A stretch of 64,000 nucleotides of DNA, taken from an uncultured Duncaniella sp. (GTDB lineage Bacteria > Bacteroidota > Bacteroidia > Bacteroidales > Muribaculaceae). Below the pieces are notes generated by a model. That model was not told where the DNA came from. It made no database searches and saw nothing but the letters and a program-made list of their open reading frames with translations. The stretch is taken from contig CAJTMH010000002.1 in the NCBI GenBank assembly GCA_910577255.1, positions 248,001 to 312,000 of the forward strand, written 5' to 3'. This document shows, piece by piece, positions 52,378 to 61,666 of the stretch. Numbering within the stretch: the stretch's first letter is position 1; the number at the start of each line of letters is the position of its first letter. The translations under genes and the position numbers were made by a program.

Positions 52378-54110
52378 TTGAAGAAATATGTTTTATGTTT
52401 CACCTTACGGCCGAGAAGTTCGTTGTCAGGATCGAGTTTGAGAGCATCCTTCCAGAATTCCAAGGCCTTATCAGGTTCGCCGTCCATGAAATATATGTCG
52501 CCGGCATGCTCAAGCACATCTGCCGACAGTTCATCTGTCACCTCGAGAGTGCGGTCTATTATCTCCCGGGCTTTTGCATAATCTTTACGTTTGAACAACA
52601 CCCATGCATACGTGTCCATCGACGTCGCCTGATCAGGTTCGGCCTCGATCACCGTCTCTATCATCTCAAGGGCCTCGTCGAGGTCACGCCCCTCGCATGC
52701 GAGATAGTAAGCGCAGTTATTGAGAGCCAGATAATTCTCCGGGTCATAGAGAATAGCCTTCTTATAATATGTAAAGGCGCTGTCGGCCAACTCCTGGGAG
52801 TAGAGGCAGTCACCCATCGAGCCATAGATGCTCGAGAGAAGTGCCACATTGGTCGAGTCGGTAAGTTCGAGGGCCTTCCCGAACTCCTCCATACCCTTTT
52901 GTGGTTCACCCCGCTGGTTATATATCGACCCGAGCACCAGATATGGCCGAGGCTCATCAGGATAGTAGCGCAACGACCTTATGACGGCCTCCTCAGCCTT
53001 GTCGAGATTCTCAACCTGCAGATACAACGATGTCAGCATCTCCCATCCCTCTTTATCGGCCGGATCGAGGTCAAGCGTCTGCTCTGTCTGCTCGGCGGCC
53101 TTCTCGTAATCCTGGGCCACTATCAGATATCTGGCATAGAGGTCATGGATGTCATGTTCGTGGGGATGCTGCTCGATGAGCACATCGAAAAGCTGACGCA
53201 CACGTGGCTGCTGCACACTGTCGTTATACATCTCCTGAATATAGCTTCTGAGGATCATGAGCTTCGTGTCGACATCCAGATTATCCTGCTTAAGAGCCTG
53301 GAACACCTCCCGGTCAAAAGCCACGGAATCACCTATGGAATTATAGAACTGCGCCCTTGAATAATATGCCACACCGTTGGAGGGGTCTATCTCACAGGCA
53401 CGGTCATAGAACCCCTTGGCTTCGTCGTTGCGGCCAAACATCGAGTAGATGTCGCCCGAGAACACCAGGTTATCCACATCGGCCGGCGACGACTTGCGCA
53501 GAGAGTCTACCTCGGTCAGGATTGAAGCAGTGTCACCATCGGTGTAATATATCTGTATCTTTTTAGTGGACAGAGGAATGCTGCGTCCATCCATCACCTC
53601 TATGGAATCATAGATGGCAATAGCGCGGGCACGCTCGTCGGCATCACCCCCATGACCGAGCACATCGGCATAACGGTACGTGATCTCCACTCGGTCGGGA
53701 AAATAAGCATGCAGCTTGGCCCATGTCCCAAGAGCCTCGTCACGCTCGGCAAGCTGCTCGTTAAGCAACGCATACTTCACGCCGGTGTAATAATCGGTGG
53801 GATTATGGTCATAATAATCCTTGAGCATCCCTACGGCACGATACACTTCAGCCGAATCCCCCTTGGACAAAGTCAGCAGATAGCCGGCAAATTCGGCGCC
53901 CATCTCCTTGTCGGACGGATTAAGCTCGTAAGCGCGCTCCAGCAGGGCGAAAGCAGCGTCAGAGTTCCCCTGCGAGCGTTCACGCAACGACTCGAGATAT
54001 ATGTAGTCAGCCTTGCGCACATCAGCATCGTCGGTCTTCACGGTCTTTGACATGGCTGTGAGCACCCCGACGGCCAGGAGGATTATTATGAATATGGGAA
54101 GTTTCTTCAT
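52374..54110 (-). CDS. tetratricopeptide repeat protein
   Basis: A 578-residue protein with an N-terminal hydrophobic signal or anchor (LPIFIIILLAVGVLTAM) and many TPR units, e.g. AFALLERAYELNPSDKEMG, AKGFYDRACEIDPSNGVAYY, GMEEFGKALELTDSTNVALL and ALEFWKDALKLDPDNELLG. It is probably periplasmic or outer-membrane associated and serves as a scaffold. It lies 11 bases after dut, and the DUF4292 gene starts within its stop region. The same neighbours occur in other Bacteroidales. Confidence 0.9.
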   Translation of the reverse strand: MKKLPIFIIILLAVGVLTAMSKTVKTDDADVRKADYIYLESLRERSQGNSDAAFALLERAYELNPSDKEMGAEFAGYLLTLSKGDSAEVYRAVGMLKDYYDHNPTDYYTGVKYALLNEQLAERDEALGTWAKLHAYFPDRVEITYRYADVLGHGGDADERARAIAIYDSIEVMDGRSIPLSTKKIQIYYTDGDTASILTEVDSLRKSSPADVDNLVFSGDIYSMFGRNDEAKGFYDRACEIDPSNGVAYYSRAQFYNSIGDSVAFDREVFQALKQDNLDVDTKLMILRSYIQEMYNDSVQQPRVRQLFDVLIEQHPHEHDIHDLYARYLIVAQDYEKAAEQTEQTLDLDPADKEGWEMLTSLYLQVENLDKAEEAVIRSLRYYPDEPRPYLVLGSIYNQRGEPQKGMEEFGKALELTDSTNVALLSSIYGSMGDCLYSQELADSAFTYYKKAILYDPENYLALNNCAYYLACEGRDLDEALEMIETVIEAEPDQATSMDTYAWVLFKRKDYAKAREIIDRTLEVTDELSADVLEHAGDIYFMDGEPDKALEFWKDALKLDPDNELLGRKVKHKTYFFK

Positions 54111-54121
54111 TTCGTTATCGG

Positions 54122-54565
54122 TTAATTTACGCCGGTGTGGCCGAAGCCTCCGTCACCTCTTTCTGTCTGGTCTATCCTGTCGACAGGCTCCCATGTCACA
54201 TGCACATACTCCTTGATAACGAGTTGCGCTATGCGTTCGCCGTCATTCACGGTGTAAGGCTCGTTGGAAAGATTAATGAGCAGTATACCTATCTCGCCAC
54301 GGTAATCAGCGTCGATGGTGCCGGGAGTGTTGACCAGCGAAATGCCATGCTTCAGAGCGAGTCCGGAACGAGGACGCACCTGACACTCGAATCCGCGCGG
54401 CAACTGCATGCGGAGACCGGTGGGAATGAGGGCCCGACCGAGCGGAGGAAGAGTCACCGGGGCCTCCAGCTTGGCCCGCACATCCATGCCGGCCGACGAA
54501 GGGGTTTCATACGCAGGGAGCTCGTGTCCCGACTCATTTATGATTTTTACTTTAATGCGTTCCAT
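54122..54565 (-). CDS. dut: dUTP diphosphatase
   Basis: Hydrolyses dUTP to dUMP, keeping uracil out of DNA. The start MERIKVKIINESGHELPAYE at 54565 gives 147 residues; the longer frame upstream is noncoding. All five dUTPase motifs are visible: AGMDVRA, RPRSGLALKHGI, NTPGTIDADYRGEIG, ERIAQLVI and the C-terminal GDGGFGHTG. First gene of the dut-TPR-DUF4292-EnvC operon, divergent from aspS. Confidence 0.96.
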   Translation of the reverse strand: MERIKVKIINESGHELPAYETPSSAGMDVRAKLEAPVTLPPLGRALIPTGLRMQLPRGFECQVRPRSGLALKHGISLVNTPGTIDADYRGEIGILLINLSNEPYTVNDGERIAQLVIKEYVHVTWEPVDRIDQTERGDGGFGHTGVN

Positions 54566-54690
54566 TTTCTCACAAATAAAATTCTTGAAAAGCGAGTCCC
54601 TAAAAACTCCTGTCAACGTCCATTTTGCAGACGATTTTTTTATTTCAACAAGCGAAAGTAGCAAAATTCCTTCATATATAAGCACTTTTT

Positions 54691-54722
54691 TTTGAGTTTC
54701 TTTATATTTCTTTGTAATTTTG
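54691..54722 (+). promoter_or_regulatory. promoter of aspS
   Basis: TTTG (54691-54694), exactly 20 bases, TAATTTTG (54715-54722), 27 bases before the aspS ATG. It excludes the in-frame codon at 54720 as a start. Confidence 0.8.
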
Positions 54723-54749
54723 CACCTCAAAGCCAACTATATTTTATAT

Positions 54750-56513
54750 ATGTACAGGACAAAAACATGCGGAGAACTCCGCCTTAGCGATGCCGGCAGC
54801 GAGGTGACAATCGCAGGCTGGGTGCAGCGCGCCCGTAAAATGGGCGGTATGACATTTGTTGACGTGCGTGACCGTTACGGCATCACACAGGTGGTGTTCG
54901 AGTCCGACACAAATGCCGACCTTTGCGAAAAGGCCAACCATCTTGGCCGTGAATTTGTGGTGCAGATCACCGGCAAGGTAGCCGAACGCACCAGCAAGAA
55001 TCCCAACCTGCCCACAGGCGACATCGAGATTATAGCTTCTGACCTCAAGGTCCTCAACCGCAGCGACGTTCCCCCATTCACTATTGAGGACGACACCGAC
55101 GGCGGCGACGACCTGCGCATGAAATACCGCTACCTCGACCTCCGACGCAACTGTGTGCGCGCCAACCTGGAGCTTCGCCACCGCATGGCATTTGAAATAC
55201 GCCGCTACCTCGATTCAAAGGGATTCCTTGAAGTCGAGACACCGGTGCTCATTAAGTCGACCCCCGAAGGTGCCCGCGACTTCGTGGTACCATCGCGCAT
55301 GAATCCCGGCGAGTTCTACGCCCTCCCGCAGTCACCGCAGACATTCAAGCAGCTCCTGATGGTAAGCGGCTTCGACCGCTACTTCCAGATCGTGAAATGC
55401 TTCCGCGACGAGGACCTTCGAGCCGACCGTCAGCCCGAATTCACACAGATTGACTGCGAGATGTCGTTCGTCGACCAGGAGGATGTCCTCCAGATGTTCG
55501 AAGGTCTCGTAAAGCACATATTTAAATATGTAAAGGACATCGACTTCACCGAGCCCTTCCCTCGCATGACATGGGCCGACGCTATGCGTCTCTACGGTTC
55601 CGACAAGCCCGACACCCGCTTCGGCATGGAATTTGTGGAAATAAAGGATCTCACTGAAGGCCACAACTTCGCCGTGCTCGACGATGCCGAATATGTAGGT
55701 GCCATCGTGGCTCCCGGCTGTGCCAACTACACCCGTAAGCAGCTCGACCAGCTCACCGACTTCGTGAAACGTCCCCAGATCGGTGCCAAAGGCATGATGT
55801 GGGTCAAAGTCGAGGAGGACGGCTCCATCAAGTCATCAGTGTCAAAATTCTATACCGAGGACGACCTCCGCAAATGGGCCGACCGTTGCGGCGCCAAGCC
55901 CGGCGATCTCATCCTCATCCTTGCCGGACCCACCATGAAGACACGCAAGCAGCTTTGCGAACTCCGTCTTGAGATGGGCTCACGACTCGGACTGCGCGAC
56001 CCGCAGAAATTCTCTTGCCTCTGGGTCATCGACTTCCCTCTTTTCGAATGGGACGAAGAGACTCAGCGCTACTACGCGATGCACCATCCATTCACATCAC
56101 CCAACCCCGACGACATACATCTGCTCGACTCCGACACCGGCAATGTCCGTGCCACCGCTTATGACATGGTGGTCAACGGCAACGAGCTCGGAGGCGGCTC
56201 CATCCGTATCCACGAAGCAGAGCTTCAGGACAAGATGTTCCGTCTGCTCGGACTCACCGAAGAGGATGCGCAGTACAAGTTCGGCTTCCTGATGAACGCC
56301 TTCAAGTACGGTGCGCCGCCTCACGGAGGTCTCGCGTTCGGTTTTGACCGTTTCGTATCCATCCTCGCAGGCCTCGACTCCATCCGCGACGTCATAGCCT
56401 TCCCCAAAAACAACTCAGGCCGCGACATGATGATCGACGCACCGTCGGCCATCGACGACGCCCAGCTCGACGAGTTGCAGATAGCACTTGACCTTAAAGA
56501 GAAAGAAAAGTAA
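54750..56513 (+). CDS. aspS: aspartate--tRNA ligase
   Basis: Class II synthetase charging tRNA-Asp. The 587-residue protein starts MYRTKTCGELRLSDAGSEVT. It has the N-terminal OB anticodon-binding domain (about 1-110), motif 2 FRDEDLRADRQPEFTQIDCE, the bacterial GAD insertion (about 290-420), and motif 3 GLAFGFDRFVSILAGLDSIR. Full length for the bacterial form. An own promoter lies just upstream. Confidence 0.97.
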   Translation: MYRTKTCGELRLSDAGSEVTIAGWVQRARKMGGMTFVDVRDRYGITQVVFESDTNADLCEKANHLGREFVVQITGKVAERTSKNPNLPTGDIEIIASDLKVLNRSDVPPFTIEDDTDGGDDLRMKYRYLDLRRNCVRANLELRHRMAFEIRRYLDSKGFLEVETPVLIKSTPEGARDFVVPSRMNPGEFYALPQSPQTFKQLLMVSGFDRYFQIVKCFRDEDLRADRQPEFTQIDCEMSFVDQEDVLQMFEGLVKHIFKYVKDIDFTEPFPRMTWADAMRLYGSDKPDTRFGMEFVEIKDLTEGHNFAVLDDAEYVGAIVAPGCANYTRKQLDQLTDFVKRPQIGAKGMMWVKVEEDGSIKSSVSKFYTEDDLRKWADRCGAKPGDLILILAGPTMKTRKQLCELRLEMGSRLGLRDPQKFSCLWVIDFPLFEWDEETQRYYAMHHPFTSPNPDDIHLLDSDTGNVRATAYDMVVNGNELGGGSIRIHEAELQDKMFRLLGLTEEDAQYKFGFLMNAFKYGAPPHGGLAFGFDRFVSILAGLDSIRDVIAFPKNNSGRDMMIDAPSAIDDAQLDELQIALDLKEKEK

Positions 56514-56582
56514 GACCCGCTCCTCTCTCCTCCACTTATTTTTCACTCCTCCCAAGTCACCAAACTTTTCCACCACCTTTTC

Positions 56583-57380
56583 TTGCCCACTCTACAGGAA
56601 ATCGTCACCGTCATAGAAGCATTTGCCCATCCGGGACTCCAGGAATCCTGGGATAACACAGGGTGGCAATTGCGCCCGGCAACCTCGGACACTCCGTGTT
56701 CGGGGGTATTGACGTGTCTCGACGTTACGCCCGCGGTGGTCGACGAGGCCAAAGCTCTCGGCTGCAACCTCATCATCTCCCACCACCCGCTCATCTTCAA
56801 AGGGCTTCGCCACATAGTGGGCGAGACCCTCGTGGAACAAGCCGTGCTCAAGGCCTTGAAAGCCGACATCGCCGTCTACTCCTCCCACACCGCCCTCGAC
56901 AGCGCCCCGCTCGGAGTCTCACACCGCCTGGCCTCCATGCTCGGGCTCACCGACGTCAGAGTCCTCTCACCCCAGCCCGGATCACCCGACACCGGCCTCG
57001 GCATCATCGGAGCCTATCCCGCCCCTCTTGCCGTGCCTCAATTCATCAGCCGGGTCAAGGAAATCTACGGCTCACCGGTGGTGAGATGCTCAGCCGGAAT
57101 CCCCGGACAGACCTCAATCAGCCGGGTGGCATTATGCAGCGGCTCCGGTGGCGAATTCATCCCGACGGCAGTGGCATCGGGAGCCGACGCCTACATCTCG
57201 TCCGACACACGCTACCATGATTTCGTGGATTTTGGCCAACGGATTCTCCTCGTCGACACCGGACACTTCGAGAGCGAAAAATGCACTAAATCAATTTTTT
57301 CCGACATTATCTCGGAAAAATTTCCTACCTTTGCAGTCCACATTTCAAGGGCTGAAAAGAACCCCATACACTACCTCTAA
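56583..57380 (+). CDS. Nif3-like dinuclear metal centre protein
   Basis: A 265-residue member of the Nif3/YbgI (GTP cyclohydrolase I type 2-like) family; the biological role is unsettled. Metal-site features are LQESWDNTGWQLRPA, the IISHHPLIFKGLRH histidine pair, YSSHTALDSAPLGVSHRLA, and a late DTGHFESE. No ATG is available near the family start, so the TTG at 56583 (MPTLQEIVTVIEAFAHPGLQ) is used. It lies 69 bases after aspS and 24 bases before the zinc-ribbon gene. Confidence 0.92.
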   Translation: MPTLQEIVTVIEAFAHPGLQESWDNTGWQLRPATSDTPCSGVLTCLDVTPAVVDEAKALGCNLIISHHPLIFKGLRHIVGETLVEQAVLKALKADIAVYSSHTALDSAPLGVSHRLASMLGLTDVRVLSPQPGSPDTGLGIIGAYPAPLAVPQFISRVKEIYGSPVVRCSAGIPGQTSISRVALCSGSGGEFIPTAVASGADAYISSDTRYHDFVDFGQRILLVDTGHFESEKCTKSIFSDIISEKFPTFAVHISRAEKNPIHYL

Positions 57381-57404
57381 GAGCAAATAAAAATCAATTA
57401 AAAT

Positions 57405-58175
57405 ATGGCAGAGCAAACAAAATCCGACCAGAATCTCTCAGTTGAGCAGAGACTGCGTGCTCTTTACGAGCTTCAGACCATCCTCTCCGAAATCGACCGC
57501 ATCAAAACCATCCGCGGCGAGCTCCCCGAAGAGGTCCGTGACCTCGAGGACAACATCGAGGGCCTTCACACACGCGTCGACAAATTCCGCGCCGAAATCG
57601 AGGATTTACGTTCCAAGTCAGCCCAGGAACGCAACAAAATCGAAGCCGCACAGGCTCAGATTGCCACCTACCAGCAGCAGCTTGACAACGTCCGCAACAA
57701 TCGCGAGTTTGATTTGTTATCAAAAGAGATAGAATTTCAAACCCTCGAAATCCAGCTTTCGGAAAAACGCATCAACCAGTTTGCCCGCGAGATAGAGACC
57801 AAGACTGCCGACATCGCCAACGCCGAGGAGACTCTTGCCGACCGCAACCACATCCTCGTCGAAAAGCGCCAGCAACTCGAAGAAATCGTTTCCGAGACCA
57901 AGAAAGACGAAGAGCGTCTCCGCCTTCAGGCCAAGGAAATCGAACCGAAGATCGACTCACGCACCCTCACAGCGTTCAAGCGCATCCGCAAGAACGCCCG
58001 CAACGGCCTCGGCGTGGTCTACATCCAGCGCAACGCTTGCGGCGGCTGCTTCAACCGCATCCCACCGCAAAAGCAGATGGAAATCAAGATGCACAAGAAA
58101 ATCATCGTCTGCGAATACTGCGGACGCATCATGATCGATCCCGAACTTGCCGGAGTCACCGAGGGCGAAGCGTAA
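57405..58175 (+). CDS. CdsZ/FlgZ-like coiled-coil zinc-ribbon protein
   Basis: A 256-residue protein with long helical coiled coils (about 10-185) and a C-terminal C4 zinc ribbon. Its four cysteines are Cys212 and Cys215 (NACGGCFNRIPPQKQ) and Cys236 and Cys239 (VCEYCGRIM). Homologues include Helicobacter HP0958/FlgZ and Chlamydia CdsZ, studied as flagellar or secretion chaperones, but Bacteroidales lack flagella and the role here is unknown. It is paired with the Nif3-like gene, as in many bacteria. Confidence 0.92.
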   Translation: MAEQTKSDQNLSVEQRLRALYELQTILSEIDRIKTIRGELPEEVRDLEDNIEGLHTRVDKFRAEIEDLRSKSAQERNKIEAAQAQIATYQQQLDNVRNNREFDLLSKEIEFQTLEIQLSEKRINQFAREIETKTADIANAEETLADRNHILVEKRQQLEEIVSETKKDEERLRLQAKEIEPKIDSRTLTAFKRIRKNARNGLGVVYIQRNACGGCFNRIPPQKQMEIKMHKKIIVCEYCGRIMIDPELAGVTEGEA

Positions 58176-58199
58176 GTCAAACCCCTATTCTTAACTTTT

Positions 58200-58772
58200 A
58201 TGGAAAAAATTCTCCCCGGCAAATACGTAGAAATAGCCTACGACCTTTACGAAGTGGCCCCCGACGGCACCGAATCACTCGTTCACAACGTTGAAAAGAC
58301 CGAACCCGAACGTTTCATATTCGGCGTGACACAAGGTCTCCTCCTCCCGCTCGAACACGCCCTCGAAGGCCTCGAGGCAGGAGCACCTTTCGACGTGCAG
58401 GTTCCCTCCAACCAGGGATTCCCCTACAACCCCGACGATGTGGTCGAGCTCGACAAATCAATCTTCATGGTCGACGGCAAATTTGACTCCGAAGCCATCA
58501 GCAAAGGCGCCTACGTGCCCATGATGACCGGCGACGGATTCCGCATCACCGGCAAGGTCATCGACGTGACCGACTCACATGTCAAAATGGACTTCAACCA
58601 TCCGCTCGTAGGCAAGGATCTCCGTTTCAAAGGTTCAGTAGTCACCGTCCGTGACGCAACACCCGAGGAACTCCACCCCACATGCGGTGGCGGATGCGGC
58701 GGATGCGGCGGCGGTTCATGCTCCGACGGAGATGGCTGCGACTGTTCCGACGGCGGATGCTGCTCTAAATAA
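58200..58772 (+). CDS. slyD: SlyD-type FKBP peptidyl-prolyl isomerase with Cys-rich tail
   Basis: Cytoplasmic prolyl isomerase and metallochaperone. The 190-residue protein starts MEKILPGKYVEIAYDLYEVA. It has the FKBP core with GVTQGLLLPLEHALEGLEAG, then the inserted IF chaperone domain, and DFNHPLVGKDLRFKGSV. The last 30 residues are Gly/Cys-rich with eight cysteines (CGGGCGGCGGGSC and CDCSDGGCC), a likely metal-binding tail. It follows the zinc-ribbon gene by 24 bases. Confidence 0.94.
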   Translation: MEKILPGKYVEIAYDLYEVAPDGTESLVHNVEKTEPERFIFGVTQGLLLPLEHALEGLEAGAPFDVQVPSNQGFPYNPDDVVELDKSIFMVDGKFDSEAISKGAYVPMMTGDGFRITGKVIDVTDSHVKMDFNHPLVGKDLRFKGSVVTVRDATPEELHPTCGGGCGGCGGGSCSDGDGCDCSDGGCCSK

Positions 58773-58825
58773 TTTAAAGACTATCATAGTAACTAAAACA
58801 AAAAATATAACCGAATAAACCCACC

Positions 58826-59392
58826 ATGGCAACTACTGCAGACTTTAAAAACGGCATGTGCCTCGACATCGACGGCAACTACTTCTTCATCGTCGAATTC
58901 CTCCACGTTAAGCCCGGCAAAGGTCCGGCTTTCGTTCGCACCAAGCTCAAAAACGTGAAGACCGGTCGTGTCCTCGACAAGACCTGGAACTCAGGCGTGA
59001 AAGTTAACGAAGTGCGCATCGAACGTCGTCCCTACCAGTATCTCTACAAAGATGACATGGGCTACAACTTCATGCACACCGAGACTTTCGAACAGGTAGC
59101 TCTTCCCGGCGAAAGCATCGACGGCGTACAGTTCCTTAAGGAAGGTGACATCTGTGAAGCAATGGTTCACGCCGCTTCCGAGACAATCCTCACCTGCGAA
59201 ATGCCCACCAGCGTTGTGCTCGAAATCACCTACACCGAACCCGGCATCAAGGGCGACACCGCCACAAACACCCTCAAGCCTGCAACACTCGAGACAGGCG
59301 CTGAAGTACGTGTGCCCCTCTTCTGCAACATCGGCGACAAGGTGCGCATCGATACCCGCGACGGTTCTTACGTGGAACGTATCAAAGAATAA
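58826..59392 (+). CDS. efp: translation elongation factor P
   Basis: Relieves ribosome stalling at proline stretches. The 188-residue protein has three beta-barrel domains. The tip residue is Lys32 in VKPGKGPAFVRTKL. The end GDKVRIDTRDGSYVERIKE matches the family. The tip lysine could be modified or not; no epmA/epmB-like gene is in the window. It is 53 bases after slyD and is followed by a strong terminator. Confidence 0.97.
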   Translation: MATTADFKNGMCLDIDGNYFFIVEFLHVKPGKGPAFVRTKLKNVKTGRVLDKTWNSGVKVNEVRIERRPYQYLYKDDMGYNFMHTETFEQVALPGESIDGVQFLKEGDICEAMVHAASETILTCEMPTSVVLEITYTEPGIKGDTATNTLKPATLETGAEVRVPLFCNIGDKVRIDTRDGSYVERIKE

Positions 59393-59463
59393 TCCCTCTC
59401 TGTCACCTGTGGCAGAGCTCAAGAAAACTGTTTAAAACTTTCTAACAGGACTCTCACACTTTA

Positions 59464-59508
59464 CTTGGCGAGTCAGGCGCGTCAGGTGCCTGACTCGCCA
59501 AGATTTTT
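59464..59508 (+). terminator. terminator after efp
   Basis: CTTGGCGAGTCAGGC (59464-59478) pairs perfectly with GCCTGACTCGCCAAG (59488-59502) and is followed by ATTTTTAATC. Confidence 0.9.
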
Positions 59509-59561
59509 AATCAAAGCAGGGTCCCACGAAACAAGTAAATCAAAAAATCTGCCCCTATAGC

Positions 59562-60161
59562 ATGACTGAAACCAACAACCTCCTCCCCACAGAAACCCAT
59601 CCCTTCCCGCCTTTCCTCCCACCCGATGCAAAGGTCCTCATAATGGGCACTTTCCCGCCCAAGCCTGTCAGATGGTCGATGGAATTCTACTACCCCAACA
59701 AGACCAATGACTTCTGGCGCATAATGGGATTGATATTCTACGGTTCCGCCGATTATTTCCGGAATCCCGACGGCACTTTCCGACGCGACGACATCGAGCT
59801 CTTTCTACGTGAAAAAGGCATAGCCCTCCACGACACTGGAGCCGAAGTGCGCCGTCTGAAGGACAATGCCGCCGACAAATTTCTTGAGATTGTACGTCCG
59901 GTCAATCTCGCTGCCCTCCTTTCAGCTATACCCTCGTGCCACTACGTGGCCACCACAGGCGAGAAAGCCGCCGGGGTCGTAGCCTCCATTACCGACACCC
60001 CACTCCCTCGCATAGGCCAGTTCGTCACCACCCGGTGGCAGCCCGACGGCCGTGAGCTTCATCTCACACGCATGCCATCCACATCAAGGGCCTATCCCCT
60101 TGCCGTCGACAAGAAAGCCGAAGCCTATCGCGAGCTCTTCATAGCCGCTGGCATCCTTTAA
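59562..60161 (+). CDS. uracil-DNA glycosylase family protein
   Basis: A 199-residue protein of the UDG superfamily that probably removes deaminated bases from DNA. The first motif is AKVLIMGTFPPKPVRWSMEF (about 24-43), followed by FYYPNKTNDFWRIMGLIF, GIALHDTGAEVRRLKDNAAD, and the late LTRMPSTSRAYPLAVDKKAE. The MG-x-FPP motif is closer to the Mug/SMUG-like branch than to classical Ung. Exact base specificity is not clear. Confidence 0.85.
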   Translation: MTETNNLLPTETHPFPPFLPPDAKVLIMGTFPPKPVRWSMEFYYPNKTNDFWRIMGLIFYGSADYFRNPDGTFRRDDIELFLREKGIALHDTGAEVRRLKDNAADKFLEIVRPVNLAALLSAIPSCHYVATTGEKAAGVVASITDTPLPRIGQFVTTRWQPDGRELHLTRMPSTSRAYPLAVDKKAEAYRELFIAAGIL

Positions 60162-60229
60162 CGCACACTCTTATCCTCTGTTCTGACAATATAACAGTAT
60201 TTCACATATCACACATCTTAGTCAACTCT

Positions 60230-60916
60230 ATGCTCGACTTAATAACCCTGTTAGCCATTTTTGACCCGGCAGGAATAATGAATCAGTTCCTCACTGCCGA
60301 CGCAACGACAGTCTATCTCCTGGTCCTCGCATTCATGGTCATCGAAAGCTCATTCATCCCGTTCCCTTCCGAGGTGATAGTGCCTCCCGCAGCCTATCTG
60401 GCATGCACCAGCGGCGATGTCAACATAATAACCGTGGTGCTCCTCGCCACCGCCGGCGCCATCATCGGAGCACTCATAAATTATTGGCTGTCAGTCTGGA
60501 TAGGGCGGCCCATAGTCTACAAGTTCGCCAACAGCCGCATAGGCCACGCATGCCTCATCGACGAGGACAAGGTGCGTCACGCCGAAGAGTACTTTGACAA
60601 GCACGGAGCCATCTCCACCTTTGTTGGCCGACTCATCCCAGCCGTGCGCCAGCTCATATCAATCCCGGCCGGACTTGCGAGGATGAACGTGGGTAAATTC
60701 ATCATCTTCACAGGCCTCGGAGCACTCACATGGAACATCGTCCTTGCAGCCCTCGGCTACTGGCTCGGAACAGTAGTGCCACGCGAGCAGCTCTATGCCA
60801 AGGTCGAGGAGTATAACGACTATCTCACCTACGTCGGTCTTGCCATCGGCGTGGTGTGTGTGGCCATAATCCTCTGGAATGCTTTCAAGCCACGCAAATC
60901 CACATCGAAGCTCTGA
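60230..60916 (+). CDS. DedA family membrane protein
   Basis: A 228-residue inner-membrane protein of the DedA/SNARE-associated family, linked to lipid-carrier or phospholipid flipping. Family features: ESSFIPFPSEVIVPPAAYLA, ATAGAIIGALINYWLSVWIG, FVGRLIPAVRQLISIPAGLA with the essential arginines, and GALTWNIVLAALGYWLGTVV. About five hydrophobic stretches. The homologues PopT/UptA move undecaprenyl phosphate; whether this one does is not known. Confidence 0.93.
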   Translation: MLDLITLLAIFDPAGIMNQFLTADATTVYLLVLAFMVIESSFIPFPSEVIVPPAAYLACTSGDVNIITVVLLATAGAIIGALINYWLSVWIGRPIVYKFANSRIGHACLIDEDKVRHAEEYFDKHGAISTFVGRLIPAVRQLISIPAGLARMNVGKFIIFTGLGALTWNIVLAALGYWLGTVVPREQLYAKVEEYNDYLTYVGLAIGVVCVAIILWNAFKPRKSTSKL

Positions 60917-60967
60917 CCCTCCTCCCGGTTAATTTCCAATCATCCTAACACCCTCACAACTCCAACC

Positions 60968-61615
60968 ATGCCACAGGTAGCACCGTCACTTCTTGCCGCC
61001 GACTTCGCCCGGCTGGGCGAAGCGGTCCAAATGGTCAACCGCAGTTCCGCCTCACTCATCCACATCGACGTGATGGACGGAATGTTCGTGCCCAACATCA
61101 CCATCGGATTCCCGGTCATCTCTGCCATCCACCGCATCGCCGAGAAACCTCTCGATGTCCACATGATGGTCATGGATCCGGGCCGCTACGTAAGCCAGGT
61201 ACGTGACAGCGGAGCAGCCATCATGAACGTACACTGGGAAGCCTGCACCCATCTTCACCGCGTCATCCACTCCATCAAAGCGGCCGGCATGAAAGCGGCC
61301 GTGACCCTCAACCCGGCCACACCGGTGATGCTTCTGCGCGACATAATCGCCGACCTTGACATGGTCCTCCTCATGAGCGTCAATCCCGGATTCGGCGGTC
61401 AGAAGTTCATCCGCCGCACAGTCGACAAGGTCACCGAGCTACGCCGCCTCATTGCCGAAAGCGGCTCCATGGCCACCATAGAGATTGACGGAGGCGTCGA
61501 CCTCACCACCGCCCCGGCGCTCATCAGTGCCGGAGCCGACATCCTTGTGGCCGGCAGCTACGTATTCCGCGCCCCTGACCCCATAGCCGCCATAGCTGAT
61601 CTCGCGGCACTCTAA
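60968..61615 (+). CDS. rpe: ribulose-phosphate 3-epimerase
   Basis: Interconverts ribulose-5-phosphate and xylulose-5-phosphate in the pentose phosphate pathway. The 215-residue TIM barrel shows VAPSLLAADFARLGEAV, LIHIDVMDGMFVPNITIGFP, LDVHMMVMDPGRYV, VLLMSVNPGFGGQKFI and IEIDGGVDL, all catalytic or phosphate-binding segments of Rpe. It lies 51 bases after dedA and 51 before queA. Confidence 0.96.
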   Translation: MPQVAPSLLAADFARLGEAVQMVNRSSASLIHIDVMDGMFVPNITIGFPVISAIHRIAEKPLDVHMMVMDPGRYVSQVRDSGAAIMNVHWEACTHLHRVIHSIKAAGMKAAVTLNPATPVMLLRDIIADLDMVLLMSVNPGFGGQKFIRRTVDKVTELRRLIAESGSMATIEIDGGVDLTTAPALISAGADILVAGSYVFRAPDPIAAIADLAAL

Positions 61616-61666
61616 ACCGATTTTAACCCCAACATTTCCCAAACAAGCCCACAGGCCTCTGACTTC

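Noticed and set aside
54566..54736. An N-terminal extension of dut of 57 residues
   Set aside because: The extension is A/T-rich, unlike any dUTPase, and covers the aspS promoter; the family start is the methionine at 54565.
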